Shown piece by piece: positions 62,971-64,000 of a DNA stretch of 64,000 nucleotides. The position numbers and the translations under genes are program-made. The stretch is from Mastigamoeba balamuthi. Its lineage: Eukaryota; Evosea; Mastigamoebida; Mastigamoebidae. Each line of letters starts with the position of its first letter. Position 1 is the stretch's first letter. The notes under the pieces were generated by a model. That model was not told the DNA's origin. It saw only the letters and a list, made by a program, of their open reading frames with translations, and searched no databases. Where the stretch lies: contig CACRSC010000101.1 in NCBI GenBank assembly GCA_902651635.1, positions 16,786 to 80,785 of the forward strand. Direction: 5' to 3'.

Positions 62971-63650
62971 TCACTTGGGCTCCGTGTGGCACTGCGTGAT
63001 CCGCAGGTACGACACAGCCGCGTACATGTCCTTGGTGTGCTCCACCACCTCGGACTTGTCTCTGCGACGTGTACGGTTGGGCGTGGAGCGGAAAACAAAG
63101 CAAAAAAAACGAGAACAATTGTGCGCGAGGTCGCGTACATGACGAGCCTCTTCTTGAACAGCGGGCAGTCGAGCACCAGGCTCTCGAACTCGCCACCCTC
63201 GCCGCACACGTTCATCCCGAACTCCTTCTCCTGCTCGAGTGTGCACAGTTTGTTGCCATTTTTTCAGTTGTGAAAAAACAAAGTGCAAAAGTGGGGCGCT
63301 GACGAGTTTCCTGAGGTGCGGCCTCAGCTCGGCCAGGGTCTTCCCCAGGTGCTTGGAGGGCTCCAGGCCCATCACGGCCACCTTGACGGTGATGGCGCAG
63401 ACGCCGCTCTCGATCATCTCGTCGAGCAGCGCGCCCTGCTCGCGCTGCCAGAGGGGCGCGATGCTCACGAGCCCCAGGCGGCCGCAGACGCTCTCCACGC
63501 GGTTCTTCTGGTACGTGGAGCCTATGGCGCCGCTGGACACGGCCTCTATGCCGGGGACGGCGCGCTGGATGGTCCGCAGCAGCTCGTAGAGGCTCTCGAC
63601 CTCGTCGCCCTTGGTGGGCTCGTAGCCCAGATCGCTCGCCACTGCGCTGC
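62971..63650 (-). CDS. DPH6: Diphthine-ammonia ligase, C-terminal exons (5' part not found)
   Basis: Three exons (63304-63650, 63139-63230, 62971-63061) with GT-AG introns of 73 and 77 nt encode about 176 C-terminal residues. The sequence follows DPH6 closely: GYEPTKGDEVESLYELL, SSGAIGSTYQKNRVESVC, APLWQREQGALLDEMI, VMGLEPSKHLGKTL, NVCGEGGEFESLVLDCPLFKK and VVEHTKDMYAAVSYLR. DPH6 amidates diphthine on elongation factor 2 with ATP and ammonium, the last step of diphthamide synthesis in the cytosol. The ATP-binding N-terminus (SGGKDS) is not seen between 63651 and 64000. It presumably lies beyond the window after an intron ending at CCGCAG (63651). Confidence 0.85.
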
Positions 63651-64000
63651 CTGCGGGGGTTCGGAACACGTGAGGCTGTGCCCTGCCCATTCTTCCTTTT
63701 GTGTTGCCAGCCTGGAGGGCCCTCGCCTCGGTGCGAATGGGTGGCAGTGGGGCAGTGGATTATCAAGCACAATGAAAACCGGATAAAAATCAAACTGAGA
63801 ACTGAATGACTTCCCCGCGGCCCCAAAACAAGTGAAACGGCCCGACTGCTTTCGGTTTCCGTTGCTGGCACAGAAAGGAAGCGCGCCCGCCGTGCGGCAG
63901 CAGTGCTGGTGCTGGGGAGCGTGCGCTGGGCGCAGGCCATTCATGGCAGCAGGCCGCTGAGGACGCAGCTGCTGCAGCTGCCGCAGCCTCCCCGTGGGCC
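63651..64000. other. Probably an intron or upstream exons of DPH6
   Basis: No frame here matches the DPH6 N-terminus. A PP-loop sequence (SGGKDS) is absent, so this is most likely intronic, with the missing exons outside the window. Confidence 0.4.

Noticed and set aside
1-64000. tRNA and rRNA genes
   Set aside because: No cloverleaf with A and B box sequences and no rRNA core motif was recognised by eye. A tRNAscan/Infernal run would be needed to exclude them fully.

Overview
The window comes from a microbial eukaryote with a compact, GC-rich genome and many short spliceosomal introns. Most inferred introns are 44-96 nt, nearly all GT-AG with a few GC-AG. TAA, TAG and TGA all act as ordinary stops. 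Eukaryotic marks include a spliced DPH6 gene, F-box proteins, a secreted protein with a GPI-anchor type C-terminus, and single-pass receptors with PSI domains. The species cannot be fixed from the sequence. A free-living protist, for example an archamoeba or a metamonad, is a guess only.

Layout. 1-3.9 kb is AT-rich and holds one single-exon caspase-like (clan CD) gene plus a relic of a repeated 5' flank. 4.5-9.7 kb carries three tandem copies of a secreted, GPI-anchored, probably beta-solenoid protein: one intact, one frameshifted, one truncated. 10.2-12.1 kb is an unresolved multi-exon gene. 12.4-17.1 kb holds an F-box/LRR-like gene and two decayed copies, the last cut by the end of a Tc1/mariner-type MITE; a fourth fragment lies inverted near 30 kb. 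19.5-20.4 kb is a three-exon secreted inhibitor with two chagasin-like (I42) domains. 20.6-29.5 kb contains four copies of a duplicated unit made of two divergent genes: a 116-aa protein resembling a bacterial family, and a DUF7689-like protein with one intron. An LTR-retroelement fossil and an intact MITE sit between the copies.

30.7-62.5 kb is the main feature: eleven tandem minus-strand paralogues (called R1-R11 here) of a type I membrane protein of about 550-585 aa. Each has a signal peptide, an AbfB-like beta-trefoil region, a second repeat-rich ectodomain part, a PSI-like cysteine module, one membrane helix and a cytosolic tail. Exon structure is conserved and three copies use a GC donor at intron 1. 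The array is interrupted by two ordinary plus-strand genes, an NmrA-like oxidoreductase (33.5-34.6 kb) and a GNAT acetyltransferase (53.5-54.6 kb), and by a 458-base assembly gap inside R7. The window ends in the 3' exons of DPH6.

Together, most of the window is multigene-family territory: surface proteins (R family, GPI beta-solenoids), F-box adaptors, a secreted protease inhibitor and an amplified two-gene module, all showing duplication, conversion and decay. Functions of the R family and of the two-gene module are inferred, not known.
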